From Candidatus Zixiibacteriota bacterium (lineage in GTDB: Bacteria; Zixibacteria; MSB-5A5; WJJR01), in contig JACRMA010000021.1 of NCBI GenBank assembly GCA_016235085.1, positions 1 to 33,167 on the forward strand: a DNA stretch of 33,167 nt. Reading direction: 5' to 3'. A program made the translations under genes and the position numbers. Positions 15,937 through 25,400 of this stretch are shown in pieces. The notes below the pieces were generated by a model that had not been told where the DNA came from, did no database searches, and worked only from the letters and a program-made list of their open reading frames with translations. Numbering within the stretch: position 1 is the stretch's first letter; each line of letters starts with the position of its first letter.

Positions 15937-15973
15937 TTGCAATAAGGATAAAATCTGTCGTGATTTATTGCAA
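15937..15973 (-). promoter_or_regulatory. Promoter of the AhpD-like gene flanked by a 9-base inverted repeat
   Basis: On the minus strand there is a -35 TTGCAA (15973-15968), a 17-base spacer and a -10 TATCCT (15950-15945). Perfect half-sites TTGCAATAA and TTATTGCAA (15965-15973 and 15937-15945) flank it. One covers the -35 and the other lies at the -10/start-site boundary, as expected for a repressor or redox-sensor operator. The regulator is not identified. Confidence 0.55.
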
Positions 15974-16057
15974 CAGAAAAGATTGAATTCTGCCGAGTTG
16001 GCCATGACCCGCCTGCAGCACAGAGCGGCAAGCACAACTCGACCAATGACAGAACTC

Positions 16058-17246
16058 TTAAACGACCCGGCAGATGAGGCACTTCAGGTAGTTGGTTTCC
16101 GGGCAGGAGGCGGAGATCGGGTGGTCGGGCGCCTGGCCACGTTGTTCGAGAATCTGGATGGACCGGTGTGAGTGTTCGGCCGCCAGGTTCAGAACACCGG
16201 CAAAGTCCTCCCTAGTCACCTGGCCAGAGCAACTGCAGGTGACCAGAATTCCATCGCGTTCAAGCAGTCTCAGCGCCGCCTCATTGAGGCGCTGGTACCC
16301 CCCCATTGCCTGTTCGAGAGAACGGCGCGAGCGGGCAAAGCGGGGTGGGTCGAGCACAACGATCCCAAATCGCTCCCCGGCGGCTCCCAGCCGGTCCATG
16401 CAGGCAAACGCATCGGCGGTCTCCACCGTGACATTGCCGATTCCATTACGCTGGGCGTTCGTCTCCAGCAGGCTCGTCGCTGTGGCGGAGACATCGACGG
16501 CGATGATTTCGGTGGCTCCGCCACGCGCGAGATTCAGCGAGAATCCCCCGGTGTAGCAGCAGACGTCGAGAGCACGGCGTCCGGACGCCAAAGCGCGTAC
16601 CGCGCGCCGGTTGTCCCGCTGGTCGAGGTAGAATCCTGTCTTCTGTCCGGTGCGCAAATCGATCTGAAACGTCAATTCGTTCTCGACTATCTCGACCGCG
16701 CCCTCGGGCGTTTCGCCCCATATCGGCCCGTCTCGGAGCACCAAACCCTCTGCCTCACCAACGCCGCGTTCCGTGCGAAGATAGATTCCTCGTGGATGCA
16801 GCGAATCCACCAAATGATCGACAATCACTTCCTGGCGGTGTGAGAGTGCCAGACTGGTGAGCTGCATGATCAGCCAATCGGCATACCGGTCCACAAACCA
16901 GGCCGGAAAGCCCGTCCGCCTCGCTGAAGACCAACCGACAGGCGGCATGAGGGTCGTCGAGTCTGAGGACCTTCTGCCGCAGCCGAATGGCATCATCGAT
17001 GCGCACTTTCCAGAAGTCCGGCTCCAGACGCTGCGCCTGGTCCCACGAGTAGAGCCGCACCCGAATCTGGCTGTTCGAGTTGAACAATCCCCAGGCAATG
17101 AACTGTCCATCATGCGCGTGAACCGCCACTTCATCGCCATTCACCGGTGCACCGTCGATGCGGTCGATGGCACCGGCGAAGAGCCACGGATGCCGCGCAT
17201 AGAATGGCCGCGCGCGGCGTGGTTTCAGAATGATGCGAGTCGGCAT
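16058..17246 (-). pseudogene. rlmI: RlmI-like 23S rRNA cytosine methyltransferase, frameshifted by one extra base
   Basis: Two overlapping frames make one gene. The first (ATG 17246) encodes an N-terminal PUA RNA-binding domain (MPTRIILKPRRARPFYARHP, WGLFNSNSQIRVRLYSW) up to EADGLSGLV. The second continues VDRYADWLIMQL and holds the Rossmann methyltransferase domain, with SAM motif LDVCCYTGGFSLNLA, VVLDPPRFARSR and catalytic-type TCSCSG. Dropping one T from the TTT in GGTTTGTGG (AAA near 16895-16897 on the given strand) joins them as GLVVDRYADWL, for 395 residues, the family's normal length. By family knowledge the intact enzyme makes m5C1962 in 23S rRNA. All motifs are preserved, so a sequencing error is as likely as real decay. 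It follows the helical and ferritin-like genes at short spacing. Confidence 0.82.
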
Positions 17247-17339
17247 GGGGTGGAAAGCGGCGAAGGGCCGGGAGAGCGTGGCTTCCGTCTAGGCCGCCTG
17301 GTCTTGCGGCGTGAAGTCTCGCCCTCCCGTTATGAAATA

Positions 17340-17804
17340 TCAGAGTTCAATCGTGGCGAGATCGGCCAGCACCAGTTTGCGGTTTTCCTCTTCCTGGATG
17401 GCCTTGCTCGCTTCCCGGGATTGCGCCAGGTAGCGGTCACACTCGTCTTTGTGGCCGGCGGTCGCGGCCGCGCGCGCCATCGCCTCGTACGCGTAGGCCA
17501 GGTCAAAATCCCCGATATTATTCTCCTGGCAAATGGCAAGGCAACGCTGGCCATGGTACATAGCGGGTTCCGGCGAACTCAATTCGGAATAGACGCGCGA
17601 GATCTGCCATTCGCCGCGTGCCAGGTTGACCGGCGCGCCGACCTTGCCCCAGTGGAATCGCGATGCATGCGCAGCGTGGACCATCTCGTCGTCCTCTTCG
17701 GTCGTGCGGTCGGTCTTCTCAAGAAGACTCCACACGTAATTGAAGCAGTCGACGGCGAATTTCTTGTGAGATTCAAGTTCAGTAAATTTCGTGTCGTCCG
17801 GCAT
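17340..17804 (-). CDS. Conserved hypothetical helical (TPR-like) protein
   Basis: The 154-residue product has a strong GGAGGT site before the ATG at 17804. It is almost wholly helical and acidic, without signal peptide or membrane segment, so cytoplasmic. Recognisable conserved segments are MVHAAHASRFHWGKVG, NLARGEWQISRVYSEL and DFDLAYAYEAMARA. The same order is known in uncharacterised proteins of many bacteria. The paired helices resemble tetratricopeptide repeats, suggesting a protein-binding role. The His-rich HAAHASRFHW segment is notable, but no metal or catalytic function is known. It lies 81 bases after the ferritin-like gene and 93 bases before the rlmI-like gene on the same strand, so the three may be co-transcribed. 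Confidence 0.8.
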   Translation of the reverse strand: MPDDTKFTELESHKKFAVDCFNYVWSLLEKTDRTTEEDDEMVHAAHASRFHWGKVGAPVNLARGEWQISRVYSELSSPEPAMYHGQRCLAICQENNIGDFDLAYAYEAMARAAATAGHKDECDRYLAQSREASKAIQEEENRKLVLADLATIEL

Positions 17805-17885
17805 TACGACCTCCCAATAAACATTTCGCGCGCCTGGCGGTTCGGCCGCCGGAACATCCGGCGCCGGGGATGGCGCACCGTAAGA

Positions 17886-18317
17886 CTACCTCCCCAGCAG
17901 GGCCTTGGCTTCCTCGACGGCATTGAGCTCCGCCATGTATATGTGCATCAGCGCGTGAGTAAACGACGGGTGCTCTTTACAGAGCGGCAACAGTTTCTGA
18001 TAAGTGCGCGCGGCGGTCTCCTCGGTCTTGAGCGACTCGGTCAGCATCACGTGGTAATCCTCGGTGTGCACGATGGGGGACTCGTCACGGACGGTGACTG
18101 CTTCGACTTCCAGGAGCGCCAGGAGCTCACGCACCTTGCCGGCATGGCCGATCGACTCGCTGGCTTCTTGCGCGAAATGCGGCTTGAGCGTCAGACTCTC
18201 AAGACCCTTGATGTACGCCGCATACTGCGCGTACATGGCATACGCCCTCAGTTCCCATGCCAGCGCCTTGTTCAGTCCGGCCGCCAGCTTCTTCTTCTCC
18301 TTAATCTGAATCATCAT
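17886..18317 (-). CDS. Ferritin-like diiron domain protein
   Basis: The 143-residue product starts at the first of two adjacent ATGs (18317), with GGAGG about 9 bases upstream; an upstream TTG adds 10 residues. It looks like a four-helix ferritin-like bundle with the expected carboxylate and His residues: Glu in AWELRAYAMY, EASESIGHAGKVREL, KTEETAARTYQ and AELNAVEEAK. It resembles bacterioferritin/rubrerythrin-type proteins more than Dps. By family knowledge it could store iron or consume peroxide. No haem-ligand Met or rubredoxin domain was identified. No DtxR-like site was seen upstream. It lies 36 bases downstream of pepA on the same strand. Confidence 0.82.
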   Translation of the reverse strand: MMIQIKEKKKLAAGLNKALAWELRAYAMYAQYAAYIKGLESLTLKPHFAQEASESIGHAGKVRELLALLEVEAVTVRDESPIVHTEDYHVMLTESLKTEETAARTYQKLLPLCKEHPSFTHALMHIYMAELNAVEEAKALLGR

Positions 18318-18352
18318 CGGGTCAACCCTCCAGTTATGCTCACTCAATCAAA

Positions 18353-19840
18353 CTACTTTTGCCTCAGGAAGTCGATGACCAAACGCGCGCCGAATCCGGT
18401 GGCCCCTTTCGGACAATAGGGGCGCCCTTTCGGGGCCAGATCCATGCCGGCGATATCGATATGTACCCAAGGGTAGTCTCCCGTGAACTTCCTCAGCAAC
18501 CGGGCGGCGATGCTGGCGCCGCCGTACCGGCCACCCGAGTTCTTAATGTCGGCGACCTCGGAAGCCAGGCCTTCATCGTAATCCTCGTCCAGGGGCATGC
18601 GCCAGAGCCGCTCTCCCGAACTGGCCGCCGCTTTATCCAGACGGCGCGCGAGATCATCCTTCTCGGTGAATATTCCGCAACGCACTTCGCCCAGCGCGAT
18701 ACAAATGGCCCCGGTCAGTGTGGCGACATCGAGTATGGCTTTCGGCTGGAAACGTTGAGCGTAGCTAAGCGCATCGGCGAGAATCAACCGGCCTTCGGCG
18801 TCGGTGGAGATAATCTCGATGGTTTGACCGGAGAGCGTCCGGACAACGTCGCCGGGCCGGTACGCGGTCCCGGAGGGCATGTTCTCGACGAGCGGGGCCA
18901 GCGCCACCAGATTCAGTGGCAGCTTGAGTTTGGCGGCGGCGCAGATGGTCGACAACACAACGGCCGATCCCATCATGTCGCCGCGCATTTCCCACATGTT
19001 CTCCGAGGGCTTTATCGAGATTCCACCGGAATCGAATGTTACGCCCTTGCCGACCAACGCGAAATCCACCTCTTTGGCGCGTCCCTTACGCCCTGTATAG
19101 GTGGCGATCAGAAAACGCGGCTCGTTAACTGAGCCGCCCCCGACAGCCAGCACCGCGCCCATGCCGGCCCTCTTGATTTCGTCAGGGCCCAGCACCTGGA
19201 GTTTGATCTTGGTTTCGTCACACCATTTGGCCGCGATCAATGCGTACTTGTGCGGATTGAGTTCGTTGGAAGGAGTGTTCACCAGATCGCGGACCCGGCA
19301 GGTCGCCTCGGCGAGGACCATGCCTGATTCGATACCGGTCGTGGCTTTACGCCTCTTGTTGGCATCTGGTTCCCACAGAGTGACCGACTGGACCGGCACC
19401 GGCAACTTGGATCGGTCGGTGCGGAAATCAGTAAACTGGTAATTCCCAAGGATGCTGCCCACGGTCGCAGCCTCGGCGCTCTCGAGTGCATCGTGTCCAC
19501 CGATGAGTGGCGAAGCCACATGTGGGATCTTCGCTTTGGCGGCGGACAGGATGAGTGAGCCATAGATCTTCCGGGCGCTCTCTGCGGAGATCGCCCGCTC
19601 GGACCCGGTCCCGACCAGAATGGCGCTCGAATCCGGGCACCGCACGATGACGGTCTCCCCTGTCTTGCCCTCAAAGCCTTCGGTACGAAACGCCGCATTG
19701 ATCGAACCGCGCAAGTCGTCGGGTAAGGTGCTCACCCAGGCGGGAAGTTTCGACGGCTTCTTCCCGACAGGGACGGTAACCGGCATCTGGCGGCACAGAC
19801 TTGCCGGCGTCTGATTGGTACAGGATAGCTGCAATGGCAT
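18353..19840 (-). CDS. pepA: Leucyl aminopeptidase (M17 family)
   Basis: The 495-residue product is the usual length for the M17 two-zinc aminopeptidases, which form cytoplasmic hexamers and release N-terminal residues in peptide turnover. The start at the ATG at 19840 has AGGAGA 6 bases upstream. The N-terminal macro-like domain spans about 1-170. The C-terminal catalytic domain has GKGVTFDSGGISIKPS near 262-277 (metal-binding Asp and catalytic Lys) and the signature region near 343-350. That signature reads STDAEGRL where the family standard is NTDAEGRL; metal-binding Asp and Glu and catalytic Arg are kept. DMMGSAVVL supplies another metal-binding Asp. The ferritin-like gene follows 36 bases downstream. 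E. coli PepA also binds DNA; nothing here tests that. Confidence 0.94.
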   Translation of the reverse strand: MPLQLSCTNQTPASLCRQMPVTVPVGKKPSKLPAWVSTLPDDLRGSINAAFRTEGFEGKTGETVIVRCPDSSAILVGTGSERAISAESARKIYGSLILSAAKAKIPHVASPLIGGHDALESAEAATVGSILGNYQFTDFRTDRSKLPVPVQSVTLWEPDANKRRKATTGIESGMVLAEATCRVRDLVNTPSNELNPHKYALIAAKWCDETKIKLQVLGPDEIKRAGMGAVLAVGGGSVNEPRFLIATYTGRKGRAKEVDFALVGKGVTFDSGGISIKPSENMWEMRGDMMGSAVVLSTICAAAKLKLPLNLVALAPLVENMPSGTAYRPGDVVRTLSGQTIEIISTDAEGRLILADALSYAQRFQPKAILDVATLTGAICIALGEVRCGIFTEKDDLARRLDKAAASSGERLWRMPLDEDYDEGLASEVADIKNSGGRYGGASIAARLLRKFTGDYPWVHIDIAGMDLAPKGRPYCPKGATGFGARLVIDFLRQK

Positions 19841-20097
19841 ACGTATCTCCTAAGACGCTAGACAGAACCAGTCCTTGGGAGGTCATCGGGACCCACTCGA
19901 CCTTGCAGAAAATCCCCCACGTCCAACCTCCCCGTGAATTAGGGAATCAACATGCGGGAGCTGATTCCTCCAAATCCTTTCTCGAGCGCACCCCCGCAGT
20001 CGCCCGTCAAAGTCGATTCTTGGTGAGCCTGCCCTCCAGCCATATATTGTGCCTACCGGACAGAGCCAGAGGCCCTCTGATTCATCCGAACCAACCC

Positions 20098-21151
20098 GTG
20101 AAACTCATCATCCTCACCCAATACTATCCTCCTGAGATCGGAGCAGCCCAAAATCGGCTCTCGGCCCTGGCTCGCAGTCTTCGAGATCGAGGCCACGAAG
20201 TAACGGTGCTCACGGCGTTCCCGAATTATCCGGTCGGACGCGTGAAGGAGGAGTACCACGGACATTTTTACACACTCAAAGTTGAGGACGGAATCGAGGT
20301 CATACGCACGTGGATCACCCCACGGCCGGGAAACAGTTGGTTCGCCCGCGGTCTGACTTACCTGTCATTTGCCTTTAGTTCGCTGGGGAATGGGTGCCTG
20401 CGCTTGCGCAAGGCAGATGTCTTGCTTTGGGAAACGCCACCGTTGACTCTCGGCCCAACTGCCTACTTGCTGTCGAGGCTTAAGGGGGCACGTCTTGTGA
20501 CGAACGTGTCTGATCTGTGGCCGGCCTCTCTGGAGACGATGGGGATACTCAACGAGGGTATTGTTCTAACCCTGCTCCGGCAGCTTGAGGAATTCGTGTA
20601 CCGCCGATCCTCACTGATCTCAGGGCAAACGGAATTCATCACGCGTGATATCGGCGCTCGGATACCGAACACTCCGACGATCCTGTGGAGAAACGGGGTT
20701 GATGCGAAAACCTTTGTCTCCGCGAACGGAAGAGAGTGGAGGGACCGGTGGAAAGTACTTCAAGATCGATTCGTGGTCGGATACGCCGGACTGTTGGGAA
20801 TGACCCAGGGACTGGATGTCATCGTTCGATCGGCTGCGATACTGCGGGACGCACCGGTCACGTTTGTGTTCGTTGGTGACGGGCCGGGCAGAAATCTCCT
20901 GATCTCTCTGGCTAATGAGCTCCGATTAGAAGACTTTATCGTGGCGCCGCCGTGCAGTGACGAAGAAATGCCCGATGTCTGGTCATCATTTGACTGCGCC
21001 GGCCATCGCTACGGCTATCGAGAGACTGCGGGCAGATCCGAGTCTGAGGTCGGATCTTGGACGCAACGGGAAAATAGCGGCGCAGACCCTCTACAATCGA
21101 CTAACGCTGAACCAGCGTTTTATTGAAGAGATCGAGAAGACTCTGAGCTGA
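20098..21151 (+). pseudogene. Glycosyltransferase family 4 (WcaI-like), broken by an internal deletion with frameshift
   Basis: The start is the GTG at 20098 (MKLIILTQYYPPEIGAAQNR, the standard opening). The open frame upstream overlaps the pepA start region and lacks family similarity. The N-terminal Rossmann domain (LTAFPNYPVGRV, DLWPASLETMG) and the start of the C-terminal one (VVGYAGLLGMTQGLDV, TFVFVGDGPGR) are intact. After MPDVWSSFDCA the frame leaves the family. A second frame resumes with PAIATAIERLRADPSLRSDL and ends at 21151. By family knowledge about 60-70 residues are missing between these points, including the PSK..E nucleotide-sugar-binding segment, so the product should be inactive. 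Intact members transfer sugars in exopolysaccharide synthesis. No other sugar-polymer gene is adjacent, and a tRNA-Arg gene follows. Confidence 0.8.
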
Positions 21152-21182
21152 TACTCTGCTTGGGAGATTCTTCGAGAGGAAC

Positions 21183-21254
21183 TACCCCCGCCTGGAATTG
21201 AACCAGGATTCCCAGCTCCGGAGGCTGGTGCGTTATCCTTTACACCACGGGGGC
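21183..21254 (-). tRNA. tRNA-Arg (CCG anticodon)
   Basis: The 72-base minus-strand gene folds into a full cloverleaf. The acceptor is GCCCCCG/CGGGGGT, with a G-T wobble at the first pair. The D stem is GTGT/ACGC. The anticodon stem CCAGC/GCTGG holds loop CTCCGGA, anticodon CCG. The T arm is CCTGG-TTCAATT-CCAGG. The discriminator base is A, and CCA is not encoded. A CACCGTGCC/GGCACGGTG hairpin lies just upstream of its 5' end. Confidence 0.95.
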
Positions 21255-21367
21255 CTGTCCACCGTGCCATTTGGGCACGGTGCAACGGGGATATACGGCT
21301 TTGCGCCTTGCCGGTTCAACCATTTTTTCACGACCGGACAGACGGAGGAACGACAACGTGGTGCGGA

Positions 21368-22327
21368 TCAGGGAATTGGCAGCGCCGCGGCGCCGATAAA
21401 TCCGGCATCATTGCCCAGTGCGGCCTTGCCGACGGGGATCGATTTCCCCGCATCGGAAAATGCGTGCCGGTGGATGTTGTCGCGGATGGAATTCAGCCAG
21501 ATACCCTGCGTGTCGGCGTCGGCGACACCACCGCCAATGATGATCGCCTCGGTATCCAGAAGGTTGATCGCGCTCAGAATCCCGATGGCGAATTGGGTCG
21601 CTGCTTCCTCCAGCATACCGCGGGCGACAGGGTCACCGGCGTGGGCCGCGGCGAAGAGCCCCGCAATCGAAACCGAACCGCCGGCCTGGTCGCGCTGACG
21701 CTTCAACTCCCCGGTGGATTTCACGGCGACCATGTTGGCCCGCGCGAGGAGAGCCGTCGCCGAAGTGTAGTTTTCCAGACATCCCTGATTGCCGCATGGA
21801 CAGAGCGGACCCTGCCAGTCAATTGAGACATGACCCAATTCGGCTCCCGAACCGGAAGAACCACTGAAGATCCGGCCCTCGATGATGAACCCGCTTCCGA
21901 TTCCCGAGCCGACAGTCAGACAGACAAGATTGTCGATCCCTCGTCCGGCGCCGAATTGGTGTTCCGCCCACGCCGCACAATTGGCATCGTTGTCGATGAC
22001 TGATGGCAGCCCCGTTGCGCTCTGAACCACACCAGCAATGTCGACGCCGATGATTGTTCTGAGATTGGGAGTCGGCGGTTGGACACGCCGAGTCTGCGGA
22101 TGGATCGTCCCTGGGGACCCTATCCCGACGGATGCCGGCCGGTGACCAGCGTTGGCACACCATTCGAACATACGACTCGCACAGCCGACGATTCCATCGA
22201 GCGTCACCTTCGGTCCCTCGCTGCCTCGTGTTGGTGCGCGGTCCGCGAAGAGGATATGACCCTCTTCGTCGATGACCCCGTACTTGACGAAAGTCGCGCC
22301 GATATCAATGCCGAGACGGACAATCAC
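21368..22327 (-). CDS. ROK-family sugar kinase (glucokinase-like)
   Basis: The 319-residue product starts with GTG at 22327; no clear ribosome site was seen. MIVRLGIDIGATFVKYGVID is the ATP-binding phosphate-1 motif. IDNDANCAAWAEH contains the catalytic-type Asp. GAELGHVSI and CPCGNQGCLENYTS carry the zinc-binding His and Cys set that defines ROK kinases. IIIGGGVADAD lies near the C-terminal ATP site. There is no N-terminal DNA-binding domain, so it is an enzyme rather than a ROK repressor. The most likely activity is glucokinase, ATP-dependent phosphorylation of glucose to glucose-6-phosphate; other hexoses or N-acetyl sugars are possible. It lies 92 bases downstream of the large oxidoreductase gene on the same strand. 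Confidence 0.92.
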   Translation of the reverse strand: MIVRLGIDIGATFVKYGVIDEEGHILFADRAPTRGSEGPKVTLDGIVGCASRMFEWCANAGHRPASVGIGSPGTIHPQTRRVQPPTPNLRTIIGVDIAGVVQSATGLPSVIDNDANCAAWAEHQFGAGRGIDNLVCLTVGSGIGSGFIIEGRIFSGSSGSGAELGHVSIDWQGPLCPCGNQGCLENYTSATALLARANMVAVKSTGELKRQRDQAGGSVSIAGLFAAAHAGDPVARGMLEEAATQFAIGILSAINLLDTEAIIIGGGVADADTQGIWLNSIRDNIHRHAFSDAGKSIPVGKAALGNDAGFIGAAALPIP

Positions 22328-22419
22328 GGGCAGAAATCAATCGGATCGGCGTGCGGATGTCCAGAATTGCTTCAGTAGCCTTGAGTGCCGGGACGGGAGG
22401 GCCGAAGCTCACTGGAATT

Positions 22420-25400
22420 CTAAGCTGTCTTGGGCAGCGGCTGCTTGGCCAGCAAGTGATTCAGCCACTTGTTGGAAACATGCTCCAAGGCGGAGTTGGT
22501 CTTCAGGCGCTCATTGAGATTCATGAAATCGACCTGATCGAGCGGCTGATCCTGATTGAAACAGGAGAAGACCGGGCCGGTGGGATCACCGGTTACCGGA
22601 TCCACATGCATTTGGAGACACTGGGCGCAGATTTCTTTCATCATGCACTGCATGGTCGAGTTGATCGAACCGATGGCTACGTGCGCCTGGGGTAGCAGGC
22701 CGGCCAGCACCCCGTGACGCGCCTCGCGCACGGCATTCATCATTCTATCGGAACCGATTGCGATAATGCGGTTGATGTCGGCAAACGGGATTGACGGGAC
22801 ACCGAGTTGGCCACGCCCGTAGGCATTCATCGCCTGGACGATATTCCCCACGAACATGCGATCCTGCGGACGGCGGGGTGCGATTCCCGGCTCAATATCA
22901 GTAGCCCAGACGACGACATCGGTTCCCCGTTCCACATCAACCTGCTTAAAGAGGTCGATTCCCTTCTTGTACCCCGCGAAGTAGATCACGCGGTTGCCAT
23001 TGGCTTTCAGCGCCTGAGCAATCGAGAACAAAACGGCATTGCCCAGACCGCCACCGGCGAGCAAGACGGTTTCGCCTTTCGGGATCGAGGTCGGCGTGCC
23101 GGTCGGACCCATCACGACAATCGGCTCGCCGGGTCTGAGATAGGCGCAGAGACGGGAGGAAACACCCATTTCCAGAACAATCAGTGACAGCAGTCCCTTT
23201 TCCTGATCCACCCACGCACCGGTCAGCGCGATGCCTTCCATGCTGAGACGCGTGTCTTCAATCTTTGGAGCGAGCGTCTCGAAATTCTGGAGCCGGAAGA
23301 ACTGTCCGGGTTGGAATCGGGAGGCGGCTTTGGGGGCACGGACGACGACGTCAACAATCGTCGGCGTCAGCCGCTCAATCCGTTCGACCGTCGGTAGGAG
23401 ATTCTCATTCAATCCGTCGATCAACGTACTCCACCTTTGATCACGCTCCGATTGTTGCCCTGGGTCGAGACCTCTCAATTCACCCGCGAAAAGGGAGACG
23501 ACATGGGTGTACCCGTCCTTCGCGGAGGCCATGGCCTTGACGACGTTCCCGGCGTACTTGGGATGGTTGTCGCCGTAGAAGCTGATATGCCGCCCATGGC
23601 GGTGATATGAGGTGAAGAATCCTGGATTCTCACTGGTGCCTTTTTCGAATCGTGGCTCTCCCCCGCCATCGGCAACTTCCCGGTACGATTGGAAGAACTG
23701 ACCCTGTGCGTCGAGTTCAAATGTGCCGGGATATTCCCGCTCATAAATCACATTGGGACTCGTCCCAGCCGCAATCATCAGCGACCGCGCGGGCAGTCGG
23801 ACGGTCTGGCCCGTGGATTTCCAACGGCTGCCATCCTTCGTGAATTCTTCGAAGACGACCCCCTCAAGGTTCCCGTTTTCGCCGCGCACGGCTTCGATCG
23901 GGCTCATCCGCTCAACGAAGGAGATTCCCTCCTCGAAGGCCTTGATGACTTCCTCGTGGTTCAGCCGGTACGCCGGTGCATCGGTGAGGTCTTTGCGATA
24001 GACGATCCGGACGCCTCCCCATTTCTGCACCAGCCCGGCGAGATCGGGGAGTTCGCCCGCTCGCCCGGCGCGCGTCCGCTCCTCGCGGATGGCTCTGGCA
24101 TGCTCGAAGAATTCGGTCAGGACCATTCGATCTTCAGCGCCGATGCCCGCCCAGAAGGCTTCTTCACCCGCGTCCGCCACGAGCGATTCGTAGCGGGCAA
24201 ACACCTTTTCCACCTGGCGCGGGTAATAGGCGAGCAACTCCGTGGCCGTGTCGATCGCAGTCAGCCCGCCTCCGATCACCAGCGCCGGTAGGCGAATCTG
24301 CAGATTGGCCATGGCATCGTTCTTGAACGCCCCGGTCAACTGGAGCGCCATGAGGAAATCCGACGCCATGCGAATTCCCTTGATCAGGTTGTTCTTCATC
24401 TTCACCACGGTCGGCTTCCCGGCCCCGGTGGCGATCGCGATATGATCAAACCCGTGGCGATCGAATGCGTCTTCGATTGTGACGGTGCCGCCGAAGCGAA
24501 TGCCGCCGTAGATGCGCAGATTACGGCGCCGTTCCAGCATGAGACGGATGACCGTGAGGAAGTTCTTGTCCCAACGGACCGTGATCCCGTACTCCGACAC
24601 GCCGCCGAATCCCGCCAGCAGACGCTCATCCAGATTCACGCGAACCGAGTCGATGTCACGAATCGGTTCGGGGACGGAGCCGTCCGAGCCGGTTAGACGC
24701 GCCGGGAGCGGTTCGATCTTGAGGCCATCCACACCAACGACGCCGAAACCCTCGTTGATCAGGTGATGGGCCAGCGTATAGCCCGCGGGTCCCATACCGA
24801 CCACCAGGACGTCCTTCCCGTTGTACGGCAGGGCATGCGGCCGCTTCACGTTCAATGGATTCCAACGCGCCAGGAGCGAGTAGATCTCAAAGCCCCAGGG
24901 CAGTTCCAGAACATCTGTGAGAATCCGCGTTTCGATTTGCGGGATGTTGACGGGCTCCTGCTTCTGGTAGATGCACGACTTCATGCAGTCGTTGCAAATC
25001 CGATGGCCCGTCCCGGGACACATGGGATTGTCGATCATGACCATGGATAAGGCGGCCACCGAGTCGCCCCGCGACTTGAGCAGGTGCGCTTCGGAAATCT
25101 TCTCACCCAAAGGACAACCCTCAAGTTTGATGCCCAATGGATTCGACTTGACCGGACCATCCTTCTCGAACAGACCTTTCGAGCATGAGTCCTTGTCGCG
25201 CTCGTGGCAGAAGATGCAGTAGTCGACTTCGTTCAAGATTGGCAATGGAGCCATGCGCGGATCGGTCAGCGCAAAACCATCCCGGCGCCGGCGCCGCCAT
25301 TCCGGACCTGTCCATTCGTGTTCAATCCCGCCCGGCGGGGTGTGCCGCTCTACGAGTCCGGCCTCGTAGTCCATCTTTTCGGGCACTCGCCATAGGACAA

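Noticed and set aside
16857-18419. A 520-codon open frame on the plus strand across several minus-strand genes
   Set aside because: It is antisense to the rlmI-like, helical and ferritin-like genes, which have recognised families and ribosome sites. Its translation shows no domain. Long antisense frames are expected in GC-rich DNA.
19801-20097. N-terminal extension of the glycosyltransferase
   Set aside because: The frame is open, but this stretch overlaps the pepA start and has no family similarity. The conserved opening begins at the GTG at 20098.
20098-21254. Possible genomic island at tRNA-Arg
   Set aside because: No integrase, no repeated tRNA 3' end was seen, and neighbours on both sides are ordinary. 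Only the single damaged glycosyltransferase gene is suspicious.
22079-22695. Small plus-strand frames across the ROK and oxidoreductase ends
   Set aside because: They are antisense shadows without motifs.
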